A stretch of 64,000 nt of DNA from Rosellinia necatrix (lineage: Eukaryota; Ascomycota; Sordariomycetes; Xylariales; Xylariaceae). Numbering within the stretch: the stretch's first letter is position 1; each line of letters begins with the position of its first letter. Below the pieces are notes generated by a model. The model saw only the letters and a program-made list of their open reading frames with translations, was not told the DNA's origin and ran no database searches. Positions 39,501 to 52,037 of this stretch are shown piece by piece. A program made the position numbers and the translations under genes. The DNA is taken from the NCBI GenBank assembly GCA_021209875.1, contig JAGYVD010000003.1, positions 5,704,001-5,768,000 on the forward strand, given 5' to 3'.

Positions 39501-42500
39501 AGAAGAAAAAAGTGGGAAGAGAAACGCCATGGAGCGGGTGGATTTGATCTGATGCAGCCAGTGAGGATCATATGACAAAACCCATGGAGACGGAGGAAGC
39601 GGTGGGAGCTCTCGCAGTCGACGGGACGATATGAGAGCCGTCCGCGTCACATAGCCGAGTGGGTAGGGGGAGGGGGTGGGGGAGAGACGGCGGCCGGTGT
39701 GTGGGGGCGCTGATGAGCCGGGAGTGTACCATCCCGGGCGGGGCTCCGGCACCATGATTTTCACATACACAGGAGGAGAGGCAGCGGAACAGTATCATTA
39801 GTACCTTCCGGTACGGTCTATCAGGTTCAAACAATGACAATAGAAGAAAAGCCAAACATGAACATGAAATGATGCAACGAACTGCATACTGGATAGTAGG
39901 TATGTACCCGGTGTGGCCAGGAGCCCTCGGTCGGTCTAGAGACTCGGGGCGGCCGCAGTACAGAACAAACCTTGGAAGCGGGTGTGACAGGTAGATTGAA
40001 ACAAAAGCACCACCATCTAGTGTGTATGTATGCATGCGTGCCTGTTACATGCCACTTGCCAATAAGCAATAAGTCTAATATTGGAGTATAACAAGATGGC
40101 GTGCATTTGTTCGAAAGTGAAGTGAAATAAAAGCCAGAGAGGACTTGACTGGTTTCGATAGATTGTATTGTCAGACGACCCGACCAGGGGTCTCTGTGCA
40201 GGGTGTTCGAGAGAAGCTAAAATCGATAAGATAGAAAAGGTACGGTCTTTTTTTTCACGTGCAAACCGCGCTGGTGGATCGACGAGGTAACCTCGGGATT
40301 GCTGGCTGCCATGGAAGAGGTCGTGGAAGGGAAACGAGTAACGAGTCATGTGCCTTTTTCCTTGGGAGGAAGTATCTAGTACGAGCAGGTACATAGTTGA
40401 GTGTTCAGTGGTTTGTGTCACTGCAGAACCTTCAGTTCGTTGTGGATGCCCTGTTGTGTTGTGGATGGCTGATGCAGAGCGTGCAACCATTAATAGGTAG
40501 TTAATTGGGTATGTGCTTATGTACTCAATCTGTACATAGGGGAGTCTGCTTGTGCCTACACTACCTACCTACTTTAGATCCCAGCCTTGCGGATCGGCTA
40601 AGAGGGTCGGACGATTTTGTTGGTGTTCCAGAGATCTATGAACGACGGCGATACATGCGGGAGACGTGACAACGTAGGCGGCATGGTCTGGCACGCCCGG
40701 GTACATTCCAGGTACCGCATGGTTGGGTGGTAGCTATGGCGGGGGGGCATCGTGCAGGAAGGTCTCAACAAGAATCCCCCAACAGAAAAGATTTAGGGCC
40801 GCTGCCAAGGACCACCATACCCACAACCTACCACAATTCTAGTTAGCGTAGGGGGCGGAAGCGCCTGAGATGGGTAACAGGTAGCTGACCACATTAACTA
40901 CAGGCAATACCCACAGCATGTATGTATTTATCTAGTACCTACACGTGTACTGTAATATATGAGTACGGATACCTAGGCAGGTATGTACAGCATTACGGTA
41001 CAAGTAATACATGCATATAGTTACGTGTGAAAGAAGAAGCTACTTTTGTGCGATATAACCTCCGGACGAATTTGAGAGAGGTAGTTGGTGTTTGACTTAT
41101 ACCAGAACAGGTGAGGTAGGGTAGGCATGTAGGCGGATCCGCGGGCAAGGCGACTGGCCGGAACGGAGCTGAGACGACTGACTGGCCTAGTGCGGTGTAG
41201 GCTTGGCGGAGTCGGTCTACACACTCACAACTCATTGCCATGTAACTATCGGAACGCAGAGGCAGTAGATGGCGGACGATACTACGTACAATGTAAGCCA
41301 CCATGCGTGGTGTGTTGTCCAAGTGGTGCTACTTGCTACAAGTAAACATATCTTTGAGACGCCATACAGTAAGTAAGTACATCGGCAATACACACATGCA
41401 TGCAAGTATGTATGTGCATGAAGTACACTACCTACTACACCTACCTCCTAAAGTTCCTGTCAATTAGCCAATTCATCTGACCCACCAGAGTCCCCCAGCG
41501 CCAGGTACAGTATAGTACACATTACCTACCTAGTGTATACTGGAGGGGTAGAAGAGGCGTCAAGGCGGAAAGAGAAGTTCAAGCCCTTCGTCCTTTCTGT
41601 TGCTTCCTCTTATTAAATCTAAATCGAAAGGAAATGACATGTGGCGGTGAGAGGTTTTGTCTCGCGTACCGACAAACTACGGTATGACTACGGTATGTAG
41701 GCGATGAGCGGAGTGGGGGTTTTGGTGCAGCGGACATGGACGAGAGAGAAGTTATCGGACATGGCAATTCAGAGTTGCATGTGAAAAAGAGTCAAGCAGG
41801 ATCGGATCTACAGGAGTACTGTACCAACAGAGGTACCTGCGGTACCTAGGTAGGCACGTACAAATGGATAGATAGATGGGTATCAGATGTGCTGTGCGAA
41901 AGACTGACTTATGCAGTGGACCGGGACACGGGAAGCCAATAGTTGGTGAGTTGTATTTGATGGGAACTTCTAATTGGCCAATTGACTTCCCAGCCCGTGA
42001 CCCGACTACCCTACTTGATCGTCACTCTTGTCCATGTAGCGTAGGTATCTACGCCGTTTTAGGAGCACTTAAGGTTGGTACCTCGGTGGGCAGGACAGGT
42101 TACCTACAGCTGTGGATAAGGGGGGAAGGGATGGGGGGACCCTTGCCAGTAGTTATTACTTTCCTTATTTTTTCTCTCTCTCTCTTGTTTTTTTTTTTTT
42201 TTTTTTGGGACTCTCAACAACGTCTGAGACCTACCTAGGTAGGTACTGTACACGATTGGTACCATTGTAGCCCTTCTACCTAACCCATCCTCTATCCATC
42301 ATCCATGAACCTGTCCCATTTTTATCCCTATACAATCGCCTAGTTATATGGTCTTGTTGTCTACACTAGAACCAATTTTCTTTCGTGTCTCTTAATTGAT
42401 ATTGTGTGCACACCAAATCAAACACGATCTATCTATAGAGAGTGAGCAAGTGAGAGAGAGAGAGAGTGTGTGTGTGTGTGTATGTAAGAGAAAGAGAGGA

Positions 42501-42746
42501 CAGAGAGCAGATAAGAGAAAAAACATCAGTTATCGTTCTTCACCCTCTTCACCCTCTTCATCTTCACTCCTTCCCCTCCCCTTCCCTCCCTCCCCCAACC
42601 CCCCCTTCTTCTCTCTAATCAACTACCTACTACTACTATCACCACTACTACCACTACTACCACCACCATCACCACTACCATTACCACTCGTCTACGATAG
42701 ATAGAGAAGAGCAGAGGTATATAGCGGTAGAGAGGGTGTCGTAAAC
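36520..42746. other. long intergenic region, no supported gene
   Basis: About 6.2 kb between the TBC gene and the desaturase. From 38,900 to 40,500 the forward strand is purine-rich, with several open frames on both strands (such as 39,210-39,770 -) that look like simple-composition chance frames. Frames at 37,816-38,302 and 38,364-38,700 have some protein-like stretches broken by stops and frame changes, and could be relics. CCTACC/GGTAGG motifs and TACCTAGGTAGG palindromes recur (41,843, 42,230). A 19-base T run lies at 42,188-42,206. GA and GT microsatellites at about 42,450-42,485 and pyrimidine-rich stretches precede the desaturase start, as in a long promoter and leader. Confidence 0.6.
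42452..42482 (+). repeat. GA/GT dinucleotide microsatellite
   Basis: GAGAGA followed directly by GTGTGTGT, in the probable leader or promoter of the desaturase gene, about 270 bp upstream of its ATG. Confidence 0.8.
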
Positions 42747-44242
42747 ATGGGTTCCGCAAAAGCCAGCGGCGTCGCTCGCCAGAGCCCGGCCCTTCGCCGT
42801 GCCGCCACAGCCACGGCCGATAGCGACACATCGGCCATCACCTCGCCCATAGACTCCCCTAGGCCGTCGGCCTCGTCCACCTCGCTGTCGTCCCTGGCCT
42901 CGGACGAAGTGGCGAAGCCTGCGTTCGGCAAGCTCATCGACACGTACGGCAACGAATTCCAGGTCCCCGACTACACCATCAAGGACATCCGCGAGGCCAT
43001 CCCCAAGCACTGCTACGAGCGCTCTGCGGCCACGGGGCTCTACTACGTCTTCCGCGACATCGCCAGCCTCGGCACCACCTTCTATCTCTTCCACACCTAT
43101 GTGACCCCCGAGGTCATCCCCTCGACCCCCGTGCGCGCCCTTCTCTGGGCCGTCTACACCTTCGTGCAGGGCCTCTTCGGGACCGGCATGTGGGTGTTGG
43201 CGCACGAGTGCGGCCACCAGTCCTTCAGCACGTCCAAGGTCCTCAACGACACCGTCGGCTGGATCCTTCACTCGTCCCTCCTCGTGCCCTACTTCAGCTG
43301 GAAGATCTCGCACGGCAAGCACCACAAGGCCACCGGCCACATGGAGCGCGACATGGTCTTCGTCCCCAAGACCCGCGAGGAGAGGGCTTCCCGCCTCGGC
43401 AAGTTGGCCCACGAGCTGTCCGAGCTGGGCGAAGAGACCCCGATCGTGACCTTCATCATGCTCCTCGGCCAGCAGCTGATCGGCTGGCCCAACTACCTCA
43501 TGACCAACATCACCGGCCACGACTACCACGAGCGCCAGAGCGAGGGTCGTGGGAAGGGCAAGAAGAACGGCTTCCTGAACGGCGTCAACCATTTCAACCC
43601 CAGCAGCCCGCTCTACGAGGCCAAGGATGCCAAACTGATCCTCCTGAGCGACCTCGGCCTCGCCATCACCATCTCCGCTCTCGTCTACCTCGGTAACAAC
43701 TTTGGCTGGTCCAACCTCCTGGTCTGGTATTTTATTCCTTACCTGTGGGTCAACCACTGGCTGGGTAAGTGATCTCCTCAGATATCCGACCTGCTCGGCA
43801 GTGCTAACACGACCTGCTCTGGACAGTGGCCATTACGTTTCTGCAGCACACAGACCCCTCTCTTCCGCATTACACGGGCGAGTCGTGGAACTACGTCCGC
43901 GGTGCGGCGGCCACCATCGATCGTGAGTTCGGCTTCATCGGTCGCCAGCTTCTGCACGGCATCATCGAGACCCACGTGTTGCACCACTACGTCTCGACCA
44001 TCCCCTTCTACAACGCCGACGAGGCTAGCGAGGCCATCAAGAAGGTCATGGGCCGCCATTACCGTGCCGACACCGAGGGGGGTTCCCTGGGCTTCCTGGC
44101 GGCCATGTGGCGCAGCGCGCGCATGTGTCACTGGGTTGAGCCGAGTGAGGGTGCCGAGGGTGAGGGCAAGGGCGTCCTTTTCTTCCGCAACACCAACGGT
44201 CTGGGTACCAAGCCGATGAAGATGAGTTCTGCCGGACAATAA
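42747..44242 (+). CDS. fad2: delta-12 fatty acid desaturase
   Basis: ER membrane oxidase that converts oleate to linoleate on phospholipids, using a di-iron centre and cytochrome b5 electrons. Exons 42,747-43,764 and 43,827-44,242 give 477 residues, and the 62-bp intron has a TGCTAACAC branch site. The three histidine boxes are HECGH (residues 153-157), HGKHH (189-193) and HVLHH (389-393). Hydrophobic segments flank box 1 and lie around ITISALVYLG and LLVWYFIPYLW. VFVPKTREE, NHFNPSSPLY and HVLHHYVSTIPFYNADEA are family signatures of fungal delta-12 enzymes. The N-terminal 55 residues are S/A/T-rich and variable. A delta-15 or bifunctional activity cannot be excluded from sequence alone. Strong C-ending codon preference suggests high expression. 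Confidence 0.93.
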
Positions 44243-45267
44243 TTTGTTCACGGCAGAAAGCAGGATGAATGATCGGACGGGCAAGCCCGGTTAACAGGTG
44301 AACAGCAAAGTATTGATAGCAGGTGACAAACACTGGACTTGTTCCGGTTGTCTAGCCCGTTTTCGATCTTTTTGAATAAGGAACAGACTCGACGAACGCA
44401 AGTTGGCAACGCCTATCTAGACAGGCGGTGAGGGAACATCGAGGGTATAGATTAGCCTATCGATCTATCTAGAGGGAATAAGCGACGAAGTGATTTGCGG
44501 GTGGTACCACCCATGTTTTGGAGAAAGAAAAAAAATTGCTCGGAGAATTTCGGAGTTTAGACAGACTACGGAAAGAGAGAGAGAGAGAGAGAGCCCATCC
44601 CACCCCAGCCACCAAATCTACCTATCTACCTACTTCATGTCACGGTGATATGCATTTCATTGCATGGATATACTAAATAGTTAGTCCGTCGCGGCGTTTT
44701 CAAATGGCGGGGAGCTAGAAGAAGAAATTAGAGGCAAAGAAAAATGACGGCTTCGTTCATTAGTCTAGCTTGCTTGCACCAATCTTGACAGATTTAAGAG
44801 AATTAAAAAAAAATTGTAAATTTCAGGGACTGATTTGATGATGTATTGAAGGGTGGGATGGAGAGACGCATGAATGAATGAATGAATGAATGAATGAACG
44901 CATAACACATAACATGCACTTGCAACCGCCTTATAAAATGGAATGTGATATCTACAAATGCCAGACAGCTTAGCTTGTAATATATATATATATGATTCAG
45001 CCATATCTAGCCACGTTCTTTCTCCCCCCTTGCCCGATAACTATGTACGTATCAGAAGCACACTCGCTTCGACCGACAGGAGCACGGAGATGGGAGAGGA
45101 GTAGTTAGTCAAGAGAGCCATATCAAAAAGCCCGGCCGTTACTCAAATATATTATATCATACATAACTATACATATACATATATATATGTATAGTAAGTA
45201 CTCCCTAACTGCTGCTCGTCTTCTTCCCCCCCCCTCCGCCGGCCGGGTCTATCTACTTCGCTTTTCC

Positions 45268-45310
<43 letters not shown>

Positions 45311-45654
45311 TCGCGTCGCTGTTGTTCTCTCTTCCGCCGTCGCCGTTGCCGTCGCCAACCCGCACGGTCCCGGTTCCGGTGGCGACTCGCCCTCTTGGAC
45401 TCCCTGTCATGGTCGCGTCTGCCCTTGTGCTCGTGCTTGTGCCCGGGCGGACGTGCTAGCTGTGGAAGCTGTATCTCCCCACCACCACCACCACCGCCGC
45501 CGCCGCCCCCCCGTCGTCGTCGTCGCCATCGTCTTGGCTCTGCATACGAGTAGGATGGTGTCGGTGTTGGTGTTGGTGTCGGTGATCCGCATGCTGCTGC
45601 TGCTGCTGCGAACCCACAATCCCCTCCCCTTCCCCCTCCTCCTCCTCTTCCTCC
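44243..45654. other. intergenic region with microsatellites
   Basis: Between the 3' ends of the convergent desaturase and hypothetical genes. Simple repeats: GA at 44,573-44,594, GAAT units at 44,866-44,900, TA at 44,979-44,993 and 45,173-45,190, and TC at 45,271-45,308. GC-rich triplet repeats begin near 45,480. No gene is supported. Confidence 0.6.
45271..45308 (+). repeat. TC dinucleotide microsatellite
   Basis: About 18 consecutive TC units between the convergent genes. The complementary strand reads as an RE repeat in one frame, which produces a spurious open frame. Confidence 0.9.
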
Positions 45655-47695
45655 TCATCTACGTGCTGGTTCCTGTCCGATAGTGTAGTGGTAGAGGAGC
45701 AGGCTGTTCTTATCTGTATTTGGGCGGGAGGGGCCATAGCCATAGCCGCGGGGGGTCGGCTTGTTATCGGCGGTCTTGCGCGGCGACGACGACGACGACG
45801 ACGACAATGATACATTGCATGGTTTGGGAGGGAAGGGGACGGCGTCGACGGCGGCCGTGGTAGCTCGGCTGGCGGGGGTATGGGGAGGAGGAGGAGGAGG
45901 AGGAGGAGGAGGAAGAAGAGGCGGATGAAGACGAGGACGAGGGCGAGGAAGAGAAAGAGGAACAGGATTGTCCGGCTCTCTGGCTCCGCCGGGCGCGACT
46001 CGGCGACGAAAGAGCTGCTCTCCTCTGCGCTCCGCGGCGCTGAACGGTCCTATCTTCCCCTCCCCCTTCCCCTCCCCCTTCCCCTTCCCTTTCCTCCCCC
46101 CCTCCCTCTCCTCCTCACCTTCATCTTCCTTCTCCTCCTGTTTCGGCCAAAGCGTCCTGATCCACGGGCGCGTAGTAGTAGTAGTAGTGGTGGCGGTGGT
46201 GGCGTTAGCAGGGGCCGTCAGCAGCCGAGCGCCGCCGTCGTCGCGGGCAGTAAATCGCGTATTGTTATCGGTAGTCGCCACCACCACGGCCGGGCGAGGA
46301 TGGCGATAGGTGCAGGAGCGTAGCTCTGCGCCGCTGCTCGGGGTGTCGAGGCATGACGGGATCCTGTCGGCGTCGCGCGGCGCCACATCGGCGTAGAGTG
46401 CGGCGAAGAAGCCCTTGGAGGGGAGACGACGGGAGGAGGCTACGGCGGCGGTGGCGGCGTTGTTCTCGCACTTCGTCACGACTGCCCTCCCCGTTGTCAT
46501 CGCCGCTGTCGCTGTCGCTGTCGGAGGAGATGGTGTACGGGTCTCCGTATGTGCCGACGGTGGGGGAGGCGGACGCGATGGGCGCGCGTCTCGCGCGCGT
46601 TTTGTTCTCGGGGGTTCGTGGGGGGAGCAAGGCAGCTCGGGCCATTCTACTGCCACTGCTACTGCTACGACTACTCGGCAATTGTCCCCCGGTTTCTCGC
46701 TTCATGCGTTTGGCCGCGAGCGTAGTGGTAGATACGGAGGGGCGGGGAGGCACGGCGGTGGCATGTCGAGGGGTGCGTGGAAGCGACTGACGGCTTCTGC
46801 TGCTACTACCGTACGTTTGTATAGCCTCCCGTTTCGGGGGGGTAAGTACGGGCCTCGGTTCGGGGAGAGCCGTGAACGCGGTAGTAGGAGAGGGAACAAG
46901 AGCAGCAGCAGCAAAAGCAGAATTCCGCGGCATTGTCTCTGTGGCGGCTTTGGGAAGATGTGAAGCTGCCGGTTGGAAGCCGAACGTCTCGAGCGTTTTC
47001 AGCCCGGTATTACCCTTTTTGTTGGCGGCCGGGCCGCTGGGTAGCGGGATAGATCCGTGCCTTCACGGCTAGGGGAAAAGCGTGGGGAGGTTGAGACAAG
47101 AAGGGCTCTGGCAGCGGCCAAGCGCTCTTCTTCGCCGTCGTTGTGGCGGTGATGACAGGACCAGAAGCGGGTTGGCGCCCCGAGGTTCCCGCGCTGTTGC
47201 CCGTTTTCTTTGGCAGTGCTTCACGTGTCTGCCCGAGATATCGAGTCTGCCGGCGAGTTAGTAACGGGACATCACACCTTGTCTACGGGGGGGGAGGGAA
47301 GGGAGGCGGAGAGGACAGGGGTGGCGGAGAACACTTACACTTGATGCAGGCGGCCAGGTATCATCCACACGTCTGGAGAGAGTAGATACAGAAACCTTAT
47401 GCTGGGGAACAATCGGACCCTCTGCCCTCCGTAACGAGGTTGGTCTAGCTGGTCTGGACAGCAGAGCGCGACGGGATGGGGTCGTAAGTTCCGAGATCAT
47501 CTCGGGTTCATCGCCACTCTCATCATCGTCTGACTCGATGAGAATAACCTCTCTCTTCTTTTTTGTAGTTGGCTGAGGAGGCAACCGCCGGCCGGGTTGT
47601 AGCGTAGTCTTACGAATTCCCTCACTTACGGCCCGGCCCGAAAGAGAGCGCTTTGACTGCCCTCTCATTCTGGGGTTGGGAATAGAGGTTGCCAT
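45655..47695 (-). CDS. hypothetical low-complexity protein, exon structure uncertain
   Basis: I do not recognise this gene. Exon 1 (47,339-47,695) begins MATSIPNPRMRGQ, contains KKKREVILIESDDDESGDE and ends at a strong GTAAGT donor. The 92-bp intron has a TTACTAACT branch site, and exon 2 starts at 47,246 (TRYLGQTREALPKKTG). Coding then appears to continue in the frame holding KTLETFGFQ and MPRNSAFA (ATG 46,933) down to YTISSDSDSD near 46,500. After that a third frame, with LPSKGFFAALYADVAPRD and PWIRTLWPK, stays open to 45,655. Two frame changes lack convincing introns, so either short introns or indels in repetitive triplets are involved. The protein would be basic, rich in S, P, R and T, with E/G/K and proline repeats, and likely disordered and nuclear. 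It lies downstream of ire1 on the same strand. Confidence 0.4.
45785..46195. repeat. cluster of triplet and hexamer repeats in hypothetical gene
   Basis: Tandem GAC (45,788-45,806), GGA (45,886-45,912), CCCCTT-type hexamers (46,055-46,100) and TAG/AGT (46,172-46,190) within 400 bp. They make long open frames in several phases at once, so the frame and end of the gene here are hard to fix. Confidence 0.7.
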
Positions 47696-48382
47696 CGTTG
47701 AATTGAGCTTGTATCACGCCGCTGAAGTCATCTAAGTCAAGCGTAGGGTCAGGGTCGGGATCGGGGTCGGGCTCAGGCTCAGGCTCCAACACAATGATGA
47801 GGATGGGGTGACCATGAAACTCGGATAGAGAAGGCAGGATGGTGCAGAAGAATGGAAATGCGGGAGGAAGGAAAGAAGGCAATAAGGGCCGGCCTCACTC
47901 CTCGCAACAACCATCTATTCACCCACAACAGCATCTACCCTTGGGTACCTGCCTGCCTACCTCAACTGGGTAGGTACGTTCGACTTGCCCAACACCCTCC
48001 CGGCTTACCTAGGTACCTGGGTACCGTGTTTGGATACCTGAGGTAGATACTAGAGGTAGGATGATATAGGTTCTCGTATCTAAGCGAACTGTCCGGATAC
48101 CTGATTAGATGCCTCTGCAATAGTTGTGAATATTTTGATTCATCTACCCCATATTACCACTGAAACTGCGTTGCCGAGAGTGTCCTGCATTTTACAAATG
48201 GGAGGTAAGGAATTGGGAAAACAGTAAGGCATCAGGCATTGTGTTAAAGGACTTTACAATTTGAAAAAAAACAGCGTGAAGTGGTTATCTGTTTGACATG
48301 CATTCTAGCTGGCCTAACCAGTTAGGCACCGAGTTCTCAGGTCCCCCTTTCCATCCTCTCCCTGTCGTCTCCATGCCCTCCC
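47696..48382. other. intergenic region between hypothetical gene and ire1
   Basis: Contains an imperfect 6-bp repeat (GGGTCG/GGCTCA type) at 47,746-47,792 just upstream of the hypothetical gene start. It also has several GGTACCTAGGTACC-like palindromes around 47,945-48,030 and the ire1 3' flank. No gene is supported. Confidence 0.6.
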
Positions 48383-51300
48383 CTATAACGGTAGTCTCGG
48401 TTTGAAGTACTCTTGGAATGTATCCAACCCTTCTAGATTCAACTTATAAATCACTGTGCAGCAGATGATGAGTAAGTTGGGGAACCGTCGCATCCAAAAC
48501 CCGAGATACCCATCGGGGATCGGGCCCACCATCTTTTTGAGACCATCGCTCATGTCGCCGTAATGCGAGCGCTTGTTTCGTAGCGCACGCAACAGGTCGA
48601 GAAACTTGGTCCCCGTATACTTGCGCTGTTTGCCAAGGCTCTCGACGAATTCTTTGGGGAGTATCTTGAGGAAGTCACCACGGCACACTTGTGGCGCACA
48701 GGCCTCGAGCTCGGCCAAAACTGGAGACATCGGGTCACGGGGCTCCAGCTCAAAGTGATCCGACACGTCGCAGAGGAATGCGAGCTGCTCCTTGGCCGAC
48801 CAGAAGAACGGGTGAGACATGACATCCTTGGCTGTCGGTCGCGATCTTGGGTCGGCACGAAGCATCGTCTCGATGAGTGCCTTGGCCTCGTACGCGACAT
48901 CGCCGAGAACCTCGAGCGGCTTGAGGCTGAACTGCCCTTTCCGGATGTTGACCTCTCTCATGTACCGGTCGCCACAATCGAACGGATGAAGGCCCTTGGT
49001 GAGCACATAGAAAAAGACGAGGCCGAGCGAGAAGATGTCGATGGCGCGAGTAGCCCGTCGGTTGGGCATGACATCAGCGCTGACAAGTTGGCTGCTGGAG
49101 TCGCTGTGGATGCTGGACATGGACGCCGTGGAAGTATCCCGTGCATCGTCGTCCAGAAGGAGTTCAGGCGCTCGCCAACCCGAAGTGCCCGCCGCATGCG
49201 CGGTAGTAGCTCCAAAGGAGGATTGTCCGCCTTCCAGCTTCTTACAGAGACCAAAATCAGACACTAGCAGTCTGGGCCGGCCATCACGCCCCATCGTAAC
49301 CAGTATATTCTGTGGCTTAAGGTCGCGATGGACAATACGCAAGTCGTGAAGGAAGCTGAGGCCATTGGCGACCTGCAAGAGGACGCGCGGCAGATCCATC
49401 TCACCCGCCCTAGCAAGCTCTGGGAACTGATGAGGTCTGTCGATGATGTCAGACAGAGACGCCTGGCACAGTTCTAGGGCAATATAGAGAAAGCTGTCAT
49501 TCTTAGACATAGCATAGTATCGGATAACTAACATCCCACGTCAGCTACCAAGATTCGTAATGCGGGGGGGGCTACCAAGTTAGCTTACCGTTTTGATGAT
49601 GATCGCTTTCCAACAGCAACTGTGTTTCCTGAGTAGCAATGTCCCAGAACTGTGTCAGCATCCGCTTCACTGCCACATCTCGGCCATGAAATTTGCCTGC
49701 AAACACTACAGTGCCGTTGCTCCCCATACCCAATTGGTAGTCTTGATTGACCTCAATACCCCCAATATTGATGATGGGTCCACTGACGTCTTCCGGATCG
49801 TTGATTGTGGTCGTAATATTGGGCTCTAGTTTAGGGGGGATACCGATATTCTGAATCCCCGGAATGCTATCTGCTTCCGGTAAGTCGGGCCCTGAAGGAC
49901 TATCTGCTGCCTCTCGTTGTTTTTTAACCCCCTTCCGGTGTTTCACACCCCCTCTCCGGCCACGGTGAGCCTTCTTCTTTTTATCAGCCGACTCATTTTC
50001 AGCAGCCTGTTCGTCTTGTGCTGATTGGGCCTCTTCACTGGGCGGAGCGAGGGTAGGCTGTACTTCTTGGAATGTGACTCGTTTTTCATTCGCAGGCAAC
50101 ACCACCTCGGGTTCATCCGCACTTGGGGTGACAGGGCTTGGCTCTTCCGGGAATTGGGCCTGGGGTTGGTTGTCGGGGCCCGTTGGCTGAATGAAGGTCG
50201 GTGTCTTTAGGTACTCAGACGGAGAAGGTCGTCGTGATTGTTTTATGTACCGGAATGACACATAAACAAGGATGCAGAGAACGAGGGGGTTTTTGACGAG
50301 GTCCTGAAACCAATCAAGAGCATGGCGAGGAAGTGTGATAACTGTCTCAACGATTTGAGGCAGATCTGTATCGAATTCGGGGATAATTGTCGGAACTGGA
50401 TCCCCCTTCGCAGCACCGTGTACGTCTTCGGAATCTGAGAAAGACTCAGATGGCAAAGTGGGCGGCATGCCTGATGCCCAATCTGGCATACCAATACCGT
50501 CTCCAAGAGTATGAACACCAACCAAGGCCGCGGGGAGGCGCAAAGGATCTGAAGCAATCTCCTTCTCCCACGGGTTTCCGCGGTTGATTTGGGCGCTAGG
50601 TCCATCAACAATCAGTGGGTAGGACTGGCCAGACATGGCATACCAACCGCCCGTATCGGTCTGGTTAAGGAAAACACTATGACTTCGAGCCCATGCCGAC
50701 TCCTCATCCCGGGGAGGAGGCATTGGCTGTGGTAGTAGAACAAGCTCGGGGTTGCTTCCGGGTGGCACATCCAGAGGACGTGCTACATCAAACACGCGGG
50801 CGACTGGAACGGCGAACTCAAGAGCAAACGATGTGGTGCTGGTAGGATGGGCAATGGCGTATACCCTGCCATTATACTGACTCGTGAAATACCGATTATT
50901 TGGTGGTGCGAGGTACTGTTGATGAAGGTCGTTGTCGAAATTATTTGGGCCCCATTCGGCGTATCTCAGAGTAGCAATGTCTCTCCCGTCATCTCGGTGA
51001 TGAATGTCGACTGTGTATTCCGTACGACTAAGGGTGATGGTCCCACCATCGCTGCACTCTTCATGGTCCGTCTCCAGCAATCGTCCATTCGGCGGGAAGC
51101 ATGTAGCACTCTGGTCCACCTGTGCCCCAGTCTGACCAAACCACTTCAGAACTCTCCCCGTGGCGGCGTCGACAGTAATGAGAGTGTTCTTCTTATGGCC
51201 GGTATATACTACGGGAGGATCAGAAGATGCAAAGTGGCCCATATCATCAACAAGCTGTTTCATAGTGTAACCGGTGCTCATCAAACTGGCGCCGAAGCGC

Positions 51301-52037
51301 GATGGCGCCCAGACATACACGGCCCCGTGATTAGCGGGTTCGATAGCCCAGACGTAATCGTCGAGTGGGTGTGGACCAGCGCTGTATCTATCATTGGAAG
51401 CCGACGTGTTCGGGCGGTAGTGAATGGTTTCCACAACTGGTTGTTCAACTTGGAGATGCCAACGCTCGTCGCCCGACTCGCGATCCGCGGCATAAAGATG
51501 TCCATCGACGGTCGCCAGAAGAATATAGTCTTCCACTTCCCAATTCTCCAAGCTCCGCGCAGATTGCAGCGAGGACAGCCCAGAACCAGCGAGGATGCTG
51601 GGCACATGCTTTGGAGAAATTGGTGCTCGAACGGGCTTAGCCGGAGCCAAAGTTGCGAGGGCGCTCGCATCGTTGAAGGGTCGGGTATCATCAGTGTATT
51701 GCTTGGCAGCTGTCATGGAGCGTCCACGGCTCCGTATATAATTCTTCGACTTTGCCGTCGCGAGCTTGGGTGGAGCGTCATCCTGAGCTTCCAACGGCGA
51801 CTCTTGCCGGAGACGTGGAAGGCCTCGACGATCGCGAGGTTCGACGTCGATGCTGCCATCCTTGATGGCATTGACATAATGTGGTGGCTGCACGGAGAAC
51901 CCGTTCCGGGGTACTTGTTGGCGCTGCTGCTGAGCATCGACAAGGTGAAGCCATGGGATGAGAAGCACGGCTAAGGCAAGGAACATGGCACGCGGTGGCG
52001 CGACTAGCCGTCCCTCTCCAGGAGGCCGTCGCAGCAT
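48383..52037 (-). CDS. ire1: Ire1 unfolded-protein-response kinase/endoribonuclease
   Basis: ER transmembrane sensor that splices the HAC1/hacA-type mRNA when unfolded proteins accumulate. Exons 49,589-52,037 and 48,383-49,527 give 1,197 residues; the intron is 61 bp. The N-terminus holds a signal peptide (MFLALAVLLIPWLHLVDA, residues 18-35). The luminal beta-propeller sensor includes DYILLATVDGHLYAADRESG and VVYTGHKKNTLITVDAATG. A transmembrane helix (LVLCILVYVSFRYI) lies near residue 590, followed by a long K/E-rich linker. The kinase domain has GMGSNGTVVFAG, VAVKRM (about 787), IVHRDLKPQN (about 884) and DFG (about 907). The C-terminal KEN RNase has LRALRNKRSHYGD with the catalytic RN and HY residues. 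All key residues are present, so it should be active. A shorter start at residue 18 is possible. Confidence 0.95.

Noticed and set aside
39210..39770. 186-codon reverse frame
   Set aside because: Pyrimidine-rich simple composition, no domain, and overlapping open frames in other phases.
42681..43757. 358-codon reverse frame over the desaturase
   Set aside because: It is antisense to the desaturase exon, whose C-ending codons remove stops on the other strand.
50847..51974. 375-codon forward frame within ire1
   Set aside because: It is antisense to the conserved luminal-domain exon and has no family signature.
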